Assembly: GCF_015500095.1 (NCBI RefSeq)
Contig: NZ_CP062983.1
Location: 5,022,001 to 5,086,000 of the forward strand
Reading direction: 5' to 3'
DNA: 64,000 nucleotides
Source of the DNA: Phototrophicus methaneseepsis
GTDB taxonomy: Bacteria; Chloroflexota; Anaerolineae; Aggregatilineales; Phototrophicaceae
In this document: positions 24,279-32,684 of the stretch, one piece after another
Numbering within the stretch: the first letter of the stretch is position 1
Layout: every line of letters begins with the position of its first letter
The notes under the pieces: model-generated
What the model was told of the DNA's origin: nothing
Database searches by the model: none
The model's input: the letters and a program-made list of their open reading frames with translations, nothing else
Position numbers and translations under genes: made by a program

Positions 24279-25585
24279 GTCGTTTCTTCCTCTGTTTCTT
24301 CCGTTGTCGTTTCCGTCGCTGCATTGTCTGCCGGGGCTTCAGCCGCGATCTCACCAGCCGAGGCCGTCGCACCATCTGGCATTTCAGCAGCGTCCTCGTC
24401 GTCATCCATCTCAACGGCAATCGAAACGGATTTACGTTCCGGGGCCACATCTGCCACAGACTCAGCCGCCACAGGCGTGACAGGCTTCTGAGGCGCAATA
24501 CCCAGATGATCTTCAACAGCGCGGATGAAGCTCAGGAGGGTGTAATTCGGCCCCCATTGGAAGTTCGGCAGATCGTCAACCGGCTGCCGCTGCAACCAGA
24601 ATTGCTCAAAAATGACGTAAAAATCATCACCAGGATCAAAGCGATGGAATGGAGCCGTATAAGCACGCGGCGGCGTCAGCGGGTAGTCATGCTCCGTAAC
24701 GAGCAGCAGCACCGTCGCACTGCCCGGACGCGCCACAAAGAAGCAAAGTTCCATCGGGACATCGTCATCCGCCTGATATACCAGGGGATTAACGAACATA
24801 CCCTCATGCTGCATCAGCGCGACCTCATCTTCGATGCGATCTGGCTTAATTAGATGCCAGGGATAGGCAGCAAGGGCCGGGAACTGCTTCTCAGCCATGA
24901 TGACCGGTGTAATGGGCTGGAAGACGCGTACATCCCGATGAATGTACCACCAGTCCATGCGCAAGTTCGTGCCATCTTCCATCAGATAGGTAAAGTAATT
25001 GACCTGTGCGCCTTCATGTTCCAGCGTCGTGGCCGGGTGCCCTAACGTCACAATCGGCACAAGCAGGTAATCCATCTGGTTTTCTTCATCATCCAACCAG
25101 GAGAGCGCTGTCATAAGGTCGCCGCCGCTGGGCTGGATCATATAGCCAGGCTGCTTATGCCAATCGCCCAGGTAGCGCAGCGGTGTGTCCCACATGGCAT
25201 CAAAAGGCTGTCGGTTGCTATCAAGGCCAATCTCGCGGCTGAGCCGCCAGTTCTCTTGCAGCCACCAGATAATTTCATCCTGAAGATCATCGCCCTGCTG
25301 GAACGTATGCGTCATACGCACAGTGGCTTCCTCATCCGGCGAGATGGTATCCAGCACATAAATGGTTGGCATATCTTCGATGTCTTCGCCCGGTAAGACG
25401 AAGCCAAGCATCGACTCACCCGTTTCATCCTGGATGAAACCCTGCGCCGTGTTCACAATACGAGCCACCACGCGCTGCGAAATCACCAAATTCGGGACGA
25501 TGCCCCGTGAAATCATTGCCATCCCCCTAATACGTCGTGAGATTACGTCCATTTCCAATTGTACAAGGCGGCCCAAATCCTGCAT
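24275..25585 (-). CDS. JAB/JAMM-like protein with E2-like (UBC/RWD) C-terminal domain
   Basis: 436 residues in two domains plus an acidic tail. The first (about 30-185) resembles a JAB/MPN peptidase: ETGESMLGFVLPG holds the Glu54 expected of JAMM, and LGDWHKQPGYMIQPSGGD gives His143, Ser153 and Asp156. The second metal His of HxH is Gln145, so metal binding may be altered. The second domain (about 265-365) has TEHDYPLTPPRAYTAP and FQWGPNYTLLSFIRAV, like an E2 fold without the catalytic cysteine. It begins 5 bases after the E2 stop. JAB enzymes remove or process ubiquitin-like proteins in related operons. The second-domain assignment is by eye and less sure. Confidence 0.68.
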   Translation of the reverse strand: MQDLGRLVQLEMDVISRRIRGMAMISRGIVPNLVISQRVVARIVNTAQGFIQDETGESMLGFVLPGEDIEDMPTIYVLDTISPDEEATVRMTHTFQQGDDLQDEIIWWLQENWRLSREIGLDSNRQPFDAMWDTPLRYLGDWHKQPGYMIQPSGGDLMTALSWLDDEENQMDYLLVPIVTLGHPATTLEHEGAQVNYFTYLMEDGTNLRMDWWYIHRDVRVFQPITPVIMAEKQFPALAAYPWHLIKPDRIEDEVALMQHEGMFVNPLVYQADDDVPMELCFFVARPGSATVLLLVTEHDYPLTPPRAYTAPFHRFDPGDDFYVIFEQFWLQRQPVDDLPNFQWGPNYTLLSFIRAVEDHLGIAPQKPVTPVAAESVADVAPERKSVSIAVEMDDDEDAAEMPDGATASAGEIAAEAPADNAATETTTEETEEETT

Positions 25586-25590
25586 GGTCC

Positions 25591-26067
25591 CTACCTCCGC
25601 CGCCGACGCCGTCTTGCGGACGGGTCTTCGCGTATACGTTCTTCAATACCCGGCCATTCACCGGTGGCACGCCATGTGTAATAGGCATACAGCCATTGAA
25701 TCGCCCAACCTGTGACCGTCACCGCCGTCGACTTACTGGGGTTCCAGCCATAATTTTCCCCGTCTTTGGGGTTAAACAGGCATAACTGCCCGTCTTCATA
25801 TTGATGCTTTTCGCTGTAGATACGTGGCTTGATGCAGTATGCTTCTGCCGGGCGGCTGGGGTATTCCTTAGGATAAACCACCTTGAGCTTGTGCTCAGGG
25901 TTTTCCAGTATCGACATATTCACGTCGACGGTGCCTTCCCAGTACAGCAGACCGCCAAAAGGGGGTACATGCAGCTTAAAGGTCTGACCAAAGGTCCCCT
26001 TCATCGCTTCTACTTCCCAAATCAAGCGCGGTGATACATCTTTACGAGTGCCCCACCAATTGGACAT
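25591..26067 (-). CDS. E2-like ubiquitin-conjugating (UBC-fold) protein
   Basis: 158 residues from ATG 26067 (GGAG 7 bases upstream); a longer frame to 26115 lacks a site. The layout fits prokaryotic E2s: beta strands LYWEGTVDVN and KLKVVYPKEYPSRPAEAYCI, then HQYEDGQLCLF with the candidate thioester Cys96 and His88. It continues with GENYGWNPSKSTAVTVTGWAIQWLYAYY as the last helices. The C-terminus ends with a run of seven or so arginines, which is unusual and could bind nucleic acid. First gene of the three-gene cassette E2, JAB, E1. It would receive the activated ubiquitin-like protein and pass it to a target (inference). Confidence 0.85.
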   Translation of the reverse strand: MSNWWGTRKDVSPRLIWEVEAMKGTFGQTFKLHVPPFGGLLYWEGTVDVNMSILENPEHKLKVVYPKEYPSRPAEAYCIKPRIYSEKHQYEDGQLCLFNPKDGENYGWNPSKSTAVTVTGWAIQWLYAYYTWRATGEWPGIEERIREDPSARRRRRRR

Positions 26068-26490
26068 GCACAACTCCGGTCTGTTAGTGTGTTGCAGATG
26101 AACGCCATATATCATCGGGCTGCGTATGAGACCACCCCATGCGCGAACCTATGATACACGGTCTTCTTAATGTATTGCGAAACCGAACTGATGTCCAGAT
26201 GGGGACCTTATTTCTTTGGGTTTTCATATGATCAGCGCCAGATTGCAGGCCTATCAACTTGGCGTACCCCAGGATGGTGGCTCCGCTCATCAGTAACAAT
26301 GTGACTCATTTCATCAGCTTATGCAATATCTTATTATGCTGTTATACGCATCAGACGCTGGCTTGTTGCATCGTCCCACGCCCTTCTAAGACAGTTATAA
26401 ACTAGCAGTGAACAAAAAGAGAAAATAAAAGAGGCATGGTGAGCGCCAAAGTACCACTCTCCATGCCTCCTGAATGCAGGTTTGGGCAAT
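26068..26490. other. Intergenic region, 423 bp
   Basis: This gap lies upstream of the conjugation cassette and downstream of the beta-propeller gene. It holds the terminator of the latter (listed separately) and should hold the cassette promoter, but I find no strong -35/-10. No small gene with a plausible ribosome site encoding a ubiquitin-like protein is seen on either strand; the only short plus-strand frame (26228 onward, 22 codons) looks like chance. Confidence 0.55.
26420..26472 (-). terminator. Rho-independent terminator for the beta-propeller gene
   Basis: On the minus strand, GAGGCATGG (26461-26469) pairs with CCATGCCTC (26431-26439) around a 21-base loop and is followed by TTTTATTTT. 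It lies about 20 bases after the stop of the propeller gene. Confidence 0.8.
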
Positions 26491-27762
26491 CTACTCAAAT
26501 ATGAACTGGTCCACGGGTTGGCTCGTTGCAGAATCCCAGGTATATAAGCCGCCGTTTGTGGTACCCACGAATAACGTCCGGCCAGAGGCATCGTAAAGCA
26601 GCTCAGAGATAGGCCCGCTTGTAAAGCCCATGTTGTTGATGTTGATCTGCTCATCCGTGAAGATCGCGTAGCCCTCGTCATCTAATGGCATCGCATAGAG
26701 CGCCCCACTGACAGCATCATGACTGCCGCCAAAGACCAGCAGATTACCGCTCAGGTGATAGGCTACCGACGATATTGCTGGTGCTTCATTCACAATATAC
26801 GTTTCAAGCTGGTTACTATCTATATCGTAAATTGCAATCATCCCAGGCATCGCCACAGCCACCTGATCCAACGTTGGATGAACGTCAATGTCCAGAATCT
26901 GGCGAGGCAGTGTCACAACCGCTGATTCTTGCAATGTGTCTTCTTCGATATACCAAGTTTTCAGGTACGGGGACATAACACCCTGAGCGACAATCAACTT
27001 CGTTGAGGTGCTATTAAAAGCCATATCGACCAAATAGGATTCGTCGGAGCCTTCGACATGCGACGTTTCACTCAAGGTTTCGACATCTCGCAGGCTGATG
27101 CCGCTGCTCCCGGCTATCACATAAAAGCGGCCATCAGGGCTAAAAGCCAGGTCGCTATAGAATTGATAGGCAATCGGCGAATTGGCAGGACTTGGTACAG
27201 CATCCGCCAATTCCGCCGCATCTTTATCATAAATTTCGACGGTCTGGTTCACCAGAGAACCCAGGGAAAAGAATGCATTCTGGGGCTGAATATCTATATC
27301 ATCGACGATGCGCAGTTGGCTGCTGACCAGGGGATAGGATGCGATTTCTTCATCTAAAATTAGTCTGCCATCATCAGATTGTCCCAGAGCTAAGGAAGCC
27401 ACACGACCGAGTAAATCACTATCGGCTGGGTACTGTAGGCCCACCAGCAAATGCTGCTGATCGGGTGCCAGCGCAAGGCTACTAATATTAGGCGCCACGC
27501 CGTTCGTTGCATATTGGCCGATCATTTCAGGGGGCATGAGCGGGGTTGACGTTGGATACAGCACGAATGGAAGGGGTGTAGGGGTCGCACAAGGCGCGCT
27601 AGCATCCAGGCACACTTGTTGTTGTGGCTCACGCATCAACAAGAAAACCCCCGCAGAGCCAACAAGGACGAGGATCACAAGTCCGAAGACAATGACATAG
27701 GGGACGATGCTTTCGTCGCGTTTCCGCTTCCGCTTAGGCTTCCGTTTCGGTTCATCAAACAT
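26491..27762 (-). CDS. Single-pass membrane protein with WD40-like beta-propeller
   Basis: 423 residues from ATG 27762, which has GGAG 8 bases upstream; the longer frame to 27870 is not conserved-looking. The N-terminus is strongly basic (PKRKPKRKRKRDE), then one membrane segment at about 18-42, so the rest should be outside the cytoplasm. The outer part is a beta-propeller with SPDGRFYVIAGSSG and TWDSATSQP blades. No catalytic motif. It resembles the WD40 lipoprotein at 5.8 kb in general plan. It is downstream of the histidine kinase gene's 5' side but is separated by a gap of about 140 bases, so it is probably its own transcript. Confidence 0.82.
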   Translation of the reverse strand: MFDEPKRKPKRKRKRDESIVPYVIVFGLVILVLVGSAGVFLLMREPQQQVCLDASAPCATPTPLPFVLYPTSTPLMPPEMIGQYATNGVAPNISSLALAPDQQHLLVGLQYPADSDLLGRVASLALGQSDDGRLILDEEIASYPLVSSQLRIVDDIDIQPQNAFFSLGSLVNQTVEIYDKDAAELADAVPSPANSPIAYQFYSDLAFSPDGRFYVIAGSSGISLRDVETLSETSHVEGSDESYLVDMAFNSTSTKLIVAQGVMSPYLKTWYIEEDTLQESAVVTLPRQILDIDVHPTLDQVAVAMPGMIAIYDIDSNQLETYIVNEAPAISSVAYHLSGNLLVFGGSHDAVSGALYAMPLDDEGYAIFTDEQININNMGFTSGPISELLYDASGRTLFVGTTNGGLYTWDSATSQPVDQFIFE

Positions 27763-27898
27763 GTGTCTCTCCTTATGCTGAGCAACAAAAAGCTGGGCAG
27801 TCACACTGTCGCAGCACATCGCACAATTAAAGACGCAGACAAAACAGGCACAGTTCCATAATAGCGGCAATAGCGGCTAACGAAACGGTTAGAATGTT

Positions 27899-29464
27899 CT
27901 AGCTGTCCCCCATCAAATCGCGGCGGGCAAGCAGCGTGCTAAGCTGCGGCGATGGCAGCCAGATGGTAAACGTGGTCCCCTGGTTGGGGCCATCACTAGA
28001 TACGCTGATCGTACCGCCATGGGCCTGCACGATCTCACGCACGATAGCCAGCCCCAGGCCCGTACCGCGCTTGGGTCCACGTGCCTTATCAACCTGATAG
28101 AAGCGCTCAAAAACGCGGTTCAAATCTTCCGTCGCAATACCAATGCCGGAATCCTGCACGATGATTTCGACACCATCATTGCGCGTACGCGTTTTGAGTA
28201 CGACAGTACCGCCTTCTGGCGTGAACTTGATGGCGTTGCTCAGCAAATTGGTGAAAACCTGTGCCAGACGGTCACCATCGCCTGCAATATGGGGCATAGG
28301 CCCTGTTTCAACCTGCAGGTCGATATTCTTCTTGCGCGCGACCACAGAAAGGCGCTGGCCCACTGCTGCGGCAATTTCGCCCACATCCAGGGCGTTCATC
28401 TTCATAGAAAGCCGCCCGGCCTGCATACGTGCCAGGTCAGTCAGTTCGACGACCATGCGGTTCAGCCGTCCCGCCTCGTCATAGATGATTTGTGCGGCGG
28501 CGGCAGGGTCTTTGGCAACACCATCCATAATCGATTGCGAATAGCCCTGTATCGACGTCAGCGGCGTTTTAAGGTCGTGGGATACATTAGCCAGGAAGTC
28601 GCGCTGAGCTTCTTGCGAGGCCCGGACCTCTGCACTCATCTGGTTAAAGCTTTTGGCGACTGCACGAATCTCACGCGGGCCGCTTTCCGGCACTTGCTCA
28701 TGAATTTTGTTGCGCGCCACTTCATCAGCCGCTTTCGCTAATGATTGCAGCGGGCGAGCAATGCCCCGGCTGACGAGCAACGCCAGCACGACCGAGACGA
28801 TAAGCCCGACCAGGGCAGCTTGCAGCAAAGGCGGCAAAAGCGCACGGCTGAACTCCCCAAGCACAGTTTGTAACGTCACAGTTGGGCGCGGCTCCGCAAC
28901 CAGCATAATGCTGGCGGCTTCGCTGTAGCGCGCGGGGGCCAAACGCTGCAAACCCAATGCCGCCACACCCCCATAGAGCCATTCGGTGCCATCCGGGTCC
29001 TGAAAATCTCCATAATATTGGCGTGCGTTGCGCGTCAGGTAAGATTGTAATTCGCGGTCTTCGACGTAATCTTTATCGACGTGCAGCACAATCGAATCGC
29101 CCGTTTCGTAGACGCCCATGCTGTCATAGAGTACGAGCGTCTCACCACTGCGACTGTAGGCCCACATCACGCGCACGTCGCTGTATTCCGCATAACGGCC
29201 CATCTGTTCGACCATCTCTTGCATGCGTGCTTCGCGGTTGCCATTGCCGTTGCCAACACCCGGTGTTGACGTCACACCGGATAAGAAATTGCGCACGCCC
29301 AGCCCCTGCATGATCGAAGCAAAGCGGTTGTAAGAGGATTCATTCGGCGCGGGACGCACGCCAACCAGTACCAGAGCGGCCACAGAAATGACGCTCAGCG
29401 AGATAATGAGGAGAAGGATATACGTCGCAAGAAGCTGCGTACGTAAGCGCATGCGACCAAACAT
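27899..29464 (-). CDS. Membrane sensor histidine kinase with HAMP domain
   Basis: 521 residues: TM1 at about 11-35, an extracytoplasmic sensor (about 37-205), TM2 about 209-232, HAMP (about 232-285), HisKA with the phosphoacceptor His296 in LANVSHDLKTPLTSI, and HATPase with the N box QVFTNLLSNAIKFTPEGG, DSGIGI and GTGLGLAIV. All key residues are intact. A GGAG ribosome site lies before the ATG. It is 75 bases after the response regulator gene, forming a standard pair. The sensor part has a Gly/Asn stretch and no recognised fold. It likely phosphorylates the neighbouring OmpR-type regulator. Confidence 0.95.
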   Translation of the reverse strand: MFGRMRLRTQLLATYILLLIISLSVISVAALVLVGVRPAPNESSYNRFASIMQGLGVRNFLSGVTSTPGVGNGNGNREARMQEMVEQMGRYAEYSDVRVMWAYSRSGETLVLYDSMGVYETGDSIVLHVDKDYVEDRELQSYLTRNARQYYGDFQDPDGTEWLYGGVAALGLQRLAPARYSEAASIMLVAEPRPTVTLQTVLGEFSRALLPPLLQAALVGLIVSVVLALLVSRGIARPLQSLAKAADEVARNKIHEQVPESGPREIRAVAKSFNQMSAEVRASQEAQRDFLANVSHDLKTPLTSIQGYSQSIMDGVAKDPAAAAQIIYDEAGRLNRMVVELTDLARMQAGRLSMKMNALDVGEIAAAVGQRLSVVARKKNIDLQVETGPMPHIAGDGDRLAQVFTNLLSNAIKFTPEGGTVVLKTRTRNDGVEIIVQDSGIGIATEDLNRVFERFYQVDKARGPKRGTGLGLAIVREIVQAHGGTISVSSDGPNQGTTFTIWLPSPQLSTLLARRDLMGDS

Positions 29465-29539
29465 AACGATGGCTCCGATAAAACAAAAACGATCACATTC
29501 CAGTAAAAACCTGAGAATAAAATAACAAACCAGCTTGCC

Positions 29540-30217
29540 TTATTCTGCGACGAGCTTGTACCCCACACCCCAGACCGTCTCAATCGAAGGCGTCATCTTC
29601 TTCAGCTTATGACGTAGATGGGCAATATGGACATCGACAGTGCGCGTCTCCCCGGCGAAGTTATAGCCCCACACAACATCCAGCAGGCGTTCCCGGCTAA
29701 ATACCATGCCGATATTCTCTGCCAGTGTTTGCAGCAGGTCGAACTCTTTCATACGTAAGTCAACGGATTCATTATCCACAGTGACGGAACGTCTATCTGG
29801 ATGTATCGTGAGGTTGCCAATCGTAATCGGGCGCGAATCCTGCGCGGATTTACGGTCGCTGCGGCGCAAAATCGCCTTGATGCGTGCTACCAGCTCACGG
29901 GGATTAAAGGGCTTGGTCAGGTAATCATCCGCGCCCAGTTCAAGCCCGACAATCTTATCAATATCATCGCTGCGCGCCGTCAGCATGATGATGGGCACAT
30001 CACTGGTAGAGCGCACCCGGCGGCAGACTTCCAGCCCATCCATACCCGGCAGCATCAAATCCAGCACCACCAGCGCTGGATTCTCATTGCTAATCATATC
30101 CAGAGCTGTCACACCATCGGTTGCAGATGTAACACGATAGCCCTCTTGCTCGATGTACATTTTTGCCAGATCAACAATGCGCTGTTCGTCATCAACGACG
30201 AGCACATGGTCACTCAT
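29540..30217 (-). CDS. OmpR/PhoB-type response regulator
   Basis: 225 residues. The receiver domain (1-120) has acidic pair Asp9/Asp10, phosphoacceptor Asp53 in LVVLDLMLPGMDG, and the LTARSD and DDYLTKPF motifs with the conserved Thr and Lys. A winged-helix trans_reg_C domain follows (about 130-225) with ENIGMVFSRERLLDVVWGYNF and VDVHIAHLRHKL. Its ATG overlaps the stop of the Clp_N gene by 4 bases (ATGA), so three genes, Clp_N, regulator and kinase, form one operon. Confidence 0.96.
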   Translation of the reverse strand: MSDHVLVVDDEQRIVDLAKMYIEQEGYRVTSATDGVTALDMISNENPALVVLDLMLPGMDGLEVCRRVRSTSDVPIIMLTARSDDIDKIVGLELGADDYLTKPFNPRELVARIKAILRRSDRKSAQDSRPITIGNLTIHPDRRSVTVDNESVDLRMKEFDLLQTLAENIGMVFSRERLLDVVWGYNFAGETRTVDVHIAHLRHKLKKMTPSIETVWGVGYKLVAE

Positions 30218-31185
30218 ATATCTTTGTCCTTACTACCTTCGTCACGAGACTTCCCTATCAAATTGACGCTGACTGTATAGGTACCTATCGTTCCTTCGAC
30301 AGAAACAGGGTCGTCGCCAGAATCCGCCACACTGTCTCTATACTTCTGCACAAATGCCATTAAGTCGTGCCATGGGAACAAACATGTCACGTTCATTTCA
30401 TCCCGCACAAGCGTCACACTAAAGCGTTCTCTTGTCGCTTCCGGCGAGGCCAATTCAGATGTATCGGCATGGCTAAAAGTCACACTCACGGCATAATCAC
30501 CCACTTCGCCATCAACCCGCACCGGGAATCGTCCAGCCTGGACTTCATCATAAACAGTGGACGCAAGCCGCACCAGGTCTTCCCAGGGCACGAAATGAAT
30601 CATATGCATCCTATCGCGCCTGATGCTAATCCCTGCGACACGATTTTCCAACGTCAGCAACTGGGTCATGGATGCAACCTGACCGGAAACGCGTGCCTGT
30701 ATGTCCTCTATCGTCAGCGCAGCACTTGGCTCTTGTAATACCTGCAACACCATTGCACGCACAGCCTCCGGCATTACTCCGAACATCTTAAGAATACGCA
30801 CAGGATTCTCATAGGTGAGGTTCACCCGCAGCGCGCCCAGCAGCAAATGCTCTGTGCCAATGTAATGGTGGCCTAATCGGCGTGCCTCATCAACAGCATA
30901 TTCCAGCAGCCGTTTACTGCCTTCTGATAACCCTATAGGATCGAGAGGATGCCGACCTCGCAGCCTAGCACTCGATATAGAGTTACGTACTGCCTGAGAA
31001 AGCCCCAGATACGGCACATCTAAACGCTCAAGCACGGTTTTAGCAATGCCACCCTCGTTCCTGGCAAGCCCGACTAGAATGTGCTCAGATGTGATCTGTG
31101 GCGCATACATATACTCGGTTTCTTCCTGGGCCATGCTTAACGCACGCCGTGCTCGCTGCGTAAACCGCTCCGTATTGCTGGACAT
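30214..31185 (-). CDS. Clp_N-domain protein without AAA+ ATPase
   Basis: 323 residues. The first 145 form a Clp N-terminal double-repeat domain (RFTQRARRALSMAQEE, ITSEHILVGLARNEGGIA, IGTEHLLLGAL), as in ClpC/ClpA substrate-binding regions. There is no ATPase domain. The second half has two copies of a 75-residue unit, with FVPWEDL..VDGEVGDYAVSVTF and LFPWHDL..VEGTIGTYTVSVNL. It is translationally coupled to the response regulator and kinase genes. Such proteins may act as adaptors or decoys for Clp proteases; here they may tune the two-component system (inference). Confidence 0.87.
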   Translation of the reverse strand: MSSNTERFTQRARRALSMAQEETEYMYAPQITSEHILVGLARNEGGIAKTVLERLDVPYLGLSQAVRNSISSARLRGRHPLDPIGLSEGSKRLLEYAVDEARRLGHHYIGTEHLLLGALRVNLTYENPVRILKMFGVMPEAVRAMVLQVLQEPSAALTIEDIQARVSGQVASMTQLLTLENRVAGISIRRDRMHMIHFVPWEDLVRLASTVYDEVQAGRFPVRVDGEVGDYAVSVTFSHADTSELASPEATRERFSVTLVRDEMNVTCLFPWHDLMAFVQKYRDSVADSGDDPVSVEGTIGTYTVSVNLIGKSRDEGSKDKDI

Positions 31186-31416
31186 ACAGCACCCCGTAGG
31201 TTCGCTTCATTATGCGATGAAAACCTGCTCAAATTGCTAAAACTGTGCAAACTAACTGTAAACTATCGAACAAGTCAGGAAGAATAGAAGTTGCAGTCTA
31301 TAGGCAGTGTAGCACTAAAATGGGCGGCAGTGACGCGTGAGGGCGATGGCAGGGTTAATGACCGTTTATGAACTGCATGTGTATACAAACACCATCTTAG
31401 CTAAGGCAGACCCATC

Positions 31417-32448
31417 TTAGCCAAGATGCATGCGCATATGCCAGACAGTGCGGTTCGGGCGGAAGCGATATTGATCGAGAATCTGCGTCGTCACAGTATC
31501 ATCGTAAGGATGTTCGAGGATGAGGGCGGTATTGCGATAGCGGCGAACGACATTATTGAGCAACGCTTCCGCGGCACGCGGTTGGTGTTCCGGGTTGGTC
31601 ATCAGCGTCATGCGGGATCGTAAGGCCGCCAGCCCGCTTTCAATCCATAATGTACCGACAAGCTGGCGATCCGCACGAACAATGAGGCGTTCCATGCCGC
31701 CCGTCACAAACCAGTATGGGATCTGCTGCCACCATGGCTTATGGAACAGGCTTTTATCGAGCGGCTTTAACCAGCCAATGCCGCCTTTTTCTTGCGGGCG
31801 GGCCTGTTTGGCGAGTTCATACTCTGCTCGCCATTCCGAAGGGCGGCGGCGCGTAATATAGAGGTCATCATATTGTACCAGCGGCGGTGTAGAAACCAGG
31901 CTGGCACGGCCCCACGTTGTCCAGGCACGTTCACGGACGAAGCCCAGTTGGTCATAAATATGAATGGCACGCGCATTATCGTAATCCACCTGGAGGATAG
32001 CGTCTGTGCCTTTGCGCTCGCGGATCGTCTCAAGGCTATGTTGCAACAATTGACGAGCAATCCCGCGCCGCTGATAATCCGGGTGAACAGCGACGTTGGC
32101 GATAATCCAGGCACGACCAGCAGAGCGCGGCCAGTGGGCCGGGTACAAAGACACATTGCCGACGAGGCGACCATCTTCAACCCAGACGAAGCCCATACTA
32201 ATGCCCTGGGCCAGTTCGTTCAGGCGGCCTAGGAGCGTAGAGCCGACGCCGAGCCTGCTCATCGAGCGCATGTCCCGGATGGCAGCGCGCCCGTTATCAT
32301 CCATCGTCGGCGCAAAAACGAGTTCAATTAAATCAGCAAGTGGGGCGAGATCTGTTCTTAAATTAACCGGGCGTAAATGCCCGCGCAATATCATTTCTGG
32401 CGTGGGTATATTCGGCTGACTGTTGGCCGTTCTTGGCAAGCTTGTCAC
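31417..32448 (-). CDS. GNAT acetyltransferase with second degenerate domain
   Basis: 343 residues. A GNAT domain at about 30-185 has the acetyl-CoA loop VHPDYQRRGIARQLL (R/Q-x-x-G-x-A) and ends NARAIHIYDQLGF. The C-terminal 150 residues look like a second GNAT-type fold lacking the CoA motif. The start is GTG (32446-32448) with a weak site; ATG at 32394 is an alternative. Substrate unknown; small molecules or proteins are possible for this superfamily. Monocistronic. At its 3' end there are two near-copies of CATCTTAGC, one spanning the stop codon. Confidence 0.85.
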   Translation of the reverse strand: MTSLPRTANSQPNIPTPEMILRGHLRPVNLRTDLAPLADLIELVFAPTMDDNGRAAIRDMRSMSRLGVGSTLLGRLNELAQGISMGFVWVEDGRLVGNVSLYPAHWPRSAGRAWIIANVAVHPDYQRRGIARQLLQHSLETIRERKGTDAILQVDYDNARAIHIYDQLGFVRERAWTTWGRASLVSTPPLVQYDDLYITRRRPSEWRAEYELAKQARPQEKGGIGWLKPLDKSLFHKPWWQQIPYWFVTGGMERLIVRADRQLVGTLWIESGLAALRSRMTLMTNPEHQPRAAEALLNNVVRRYRNTALILEHPYDDTVTTQILDQYRFRPNRTVWHMRMHLG

Positions 32449-32588
32449 ACTTAAGCGACTTTCAACGATCTATTTTTGCCAAGCGTAACCACTGCGAGGC
32501 TGTGTGTCAAGCAGCAGACCAGACCACTGTTACAGGGTTTGTTGTAGTCACCGTTGGTAAAACGTTGCTTTCTGTGTATAACCGTCAC

Positions 32589-32615
32589 TTGCAAGGCTCT
32601 TCAACTTCGTATAGA
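32589..32615 (+). promoter_or_regulatory. Weak candidate promoter for the FGE-like gene
   Basis: TTGCAA at 32589-32594 and TATAGA at 32610-32615 are 15 bases apart, about 70 bases before the FGE-sulfatase-like start. The spacing is shorter than ideal. Confidence 0.28.
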
Positions 32616-32684
32616 ACAGTATCCGTCATTTAGGACGACATAAAGGGGTCATCACCATGAGTAGACCACCCTTAGGAGTATAAT

